From the NCBI GenBank assembly GCA_022414725.1, contig CM039463.1, positions 51,981,277-52,045,276 on the forward strand: a stretch of 64,000 bases of DNA, given 5' to 3'. The position numbers and the translations under genes were made by a program. Origin of the DNA: Microglena sp. YARC. Taxonomy: Eukaryota > Chlorophyta > Chlorophyceae > Chlamydomonadales > Chlamydomonadaceae. The notes below the pieces were generated by a model. That model was not told where the DNA came from. It was given only the letters and a program-made list of their open reading frames with translations, and ran no database searches. Below, piece after piece: positions 63,161 through 64,000 of this stretch. Position 1 is the stretch's first letter; the number at the start of each line of letters is the position of its first letter.

Positions 63161-64000
63161 GTTTCTGCATGGCTGGAGTAATTGCTGCATGGCGCAATAT
63201 ATATGGTGCTCTATTGGTGCAATTGCTACATTCTGCATCAAGAGCAAGAGCGGCAGGTTGGTGTGGTTGCTATATGGTGCTGTACATATGGTGCTGTACA
63301 TATGGTGCTGTACATATGGTGCTGTACATATGGTGCTGTACATGTGGTGCTGTACAAATGGTGCTGTACATATTGTACTGTACATATGGTGCTGTACACA
63401 TGGTGCTGTACATACAGTGCTGCACACGTGGTACTGAGCATATGGTACTGAGCATATGGTGCTGTACATATGGAGCAGTACATATGGTGCTGTACATATG
63501 GTACTGTGCATATAGTGCTATGTTGGTGTAGTTGCTATAGCCCGCAAGTTGGTGTAATTGCTGCATGGCACATATAAATGGTGCTATATTGGTGTTGTTG
63601 CTATAGTCTGCAGCAGCAGCAGCAGAAGTAGAAGTAGCAGTAGCAGGTTGATGTAATTGCTGCATGGTGCTTAATAAATGGTGCTGTATGGTACTGCATG
63701 GTCCTTTGCTAGTCTACAGCAGTAGCAGTAGCAGTGGCAGCATCAATAGAAGTAGCAGGAGTAATAGCATTTTGGTAGAATTGCGGTATGGTGCTATATA
63801 CATGGAGCTGCATAGTGCTTTTTTGGTGCATTTTGTATAGTCTGCAGCAGTAACAGCAGCAGCAGCAGCAGCAGGTTAGTGTAATTGGTGTGTGGTGCTA
63901 TGTACATGGAGCTGCATGGTGCTTTATTGGTGCATTTTGTATAGTCTGCAGCAGTAACAGCAGTAGCAGCAGCAGCAGCAGCAGTAGCAGCAGCAGCAGC
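63161..64000. repeat. Mixed gcatggtgct / (CAG)n repeats
   Basis: A 14-bp tacatatggtgctg sub-array at 63280-63510, then ~110-150-bp units made of ttggtgtaattgctgcatgg and (CAG/TAG)n runs up to the window end. The same modules are at 52020-52140. Confidence 0.85.

Noticed and set aside
61812..63531. Cys/Tyr-rich ORFs up to 449 codons
   Set aside because: Translations of a 14-bp minisatellite; open in three frames at once.

Overview
This is eukaryotic nuclear DNA. Short exons carry GT donors (mostly GTGAGT or GTAAGT) and AG acceptors, there are pol III-type SINEs, LINEs and Ty1/copia elements, and tandem repeats occur throughout. There is no prokaryotic gene packing. The source is probably a protist or alga with a large, repeat-rich genome. 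A green-lineage microalga is my guess from style only (a few CCCTAAA-like motifs at 20.95-21.01 kb and 5.57-6.0 kb); nothing in the window proves it.

Layout. 0-7.7 kb (+): short candidate exons set in tandem-repeat introns, including an array of 57-nt exon copies, two phase-compatible exons at 6029-6105 and 7173-7241, and an 18-bp minisatellite. 7.7-13.3 kb: dispersed repeats, LINE tails and a segment (11.9-13.3 kb) with a diverged second copy at 35.1-42.2 kb. 13.4-14.6 kb (-): a candidate gene for a basic/proline-rich protein with an internal duplication. 14.7-27.8 kb: a three-level transposon nest. A minus-strand RT/RNase H LINE is split by a plus-strand LINE, and that LINE is split by a minus-strand copia element. 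28.9-31 kb (-): the last two exons of a Cys-rich protein, separated by a ~71-bp minisatellite with an inverted middle block. 31.5-36.7 kb: a hypothetical ORF, LINE tails and a LINE C-terminal fragment. 36.9-41.6 kb (+): a complete, gag-only (TR-GAG-like) copia element with identical-length LTRs, a 5-bp TSD and an intact polypurine tract. 42.2-47.1 kb: a SINE, a 106-bp satellite and other arrays. 45.96-52.0 kb (-): six phase-compatible exons of a GT10-family alpha-1,3-fucosyltransferase. 52.3-53.5 kb: LINE and zinc-finger remnants. 54.98-61.47 kb: a 6.5-kb fold-back (giant inverted repeat) element whose arms are tandem repeats. 61.9-64 kb: a 14-bp minisatellite and CAG arrays.

Main observation. 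In the fucosyltransferase gene, and in other exons here, the introns are largely built from tandem copies of the neighbouring exon edge. Upstream introns repeat acceptor plus exon start; downstream introns repeat exon end plus donor. Each intron therefore holds many decoy splice sites next to one complete exon. One minisatellite has grown out of the codons for the conserved PVYLGAPN motif. Insertions with clean target duplications (hAT-like MITEs with 8-bp TSDs, SINEs, copia) and matching unoccupied sites in the paralogous segment give a relative history of the locus.
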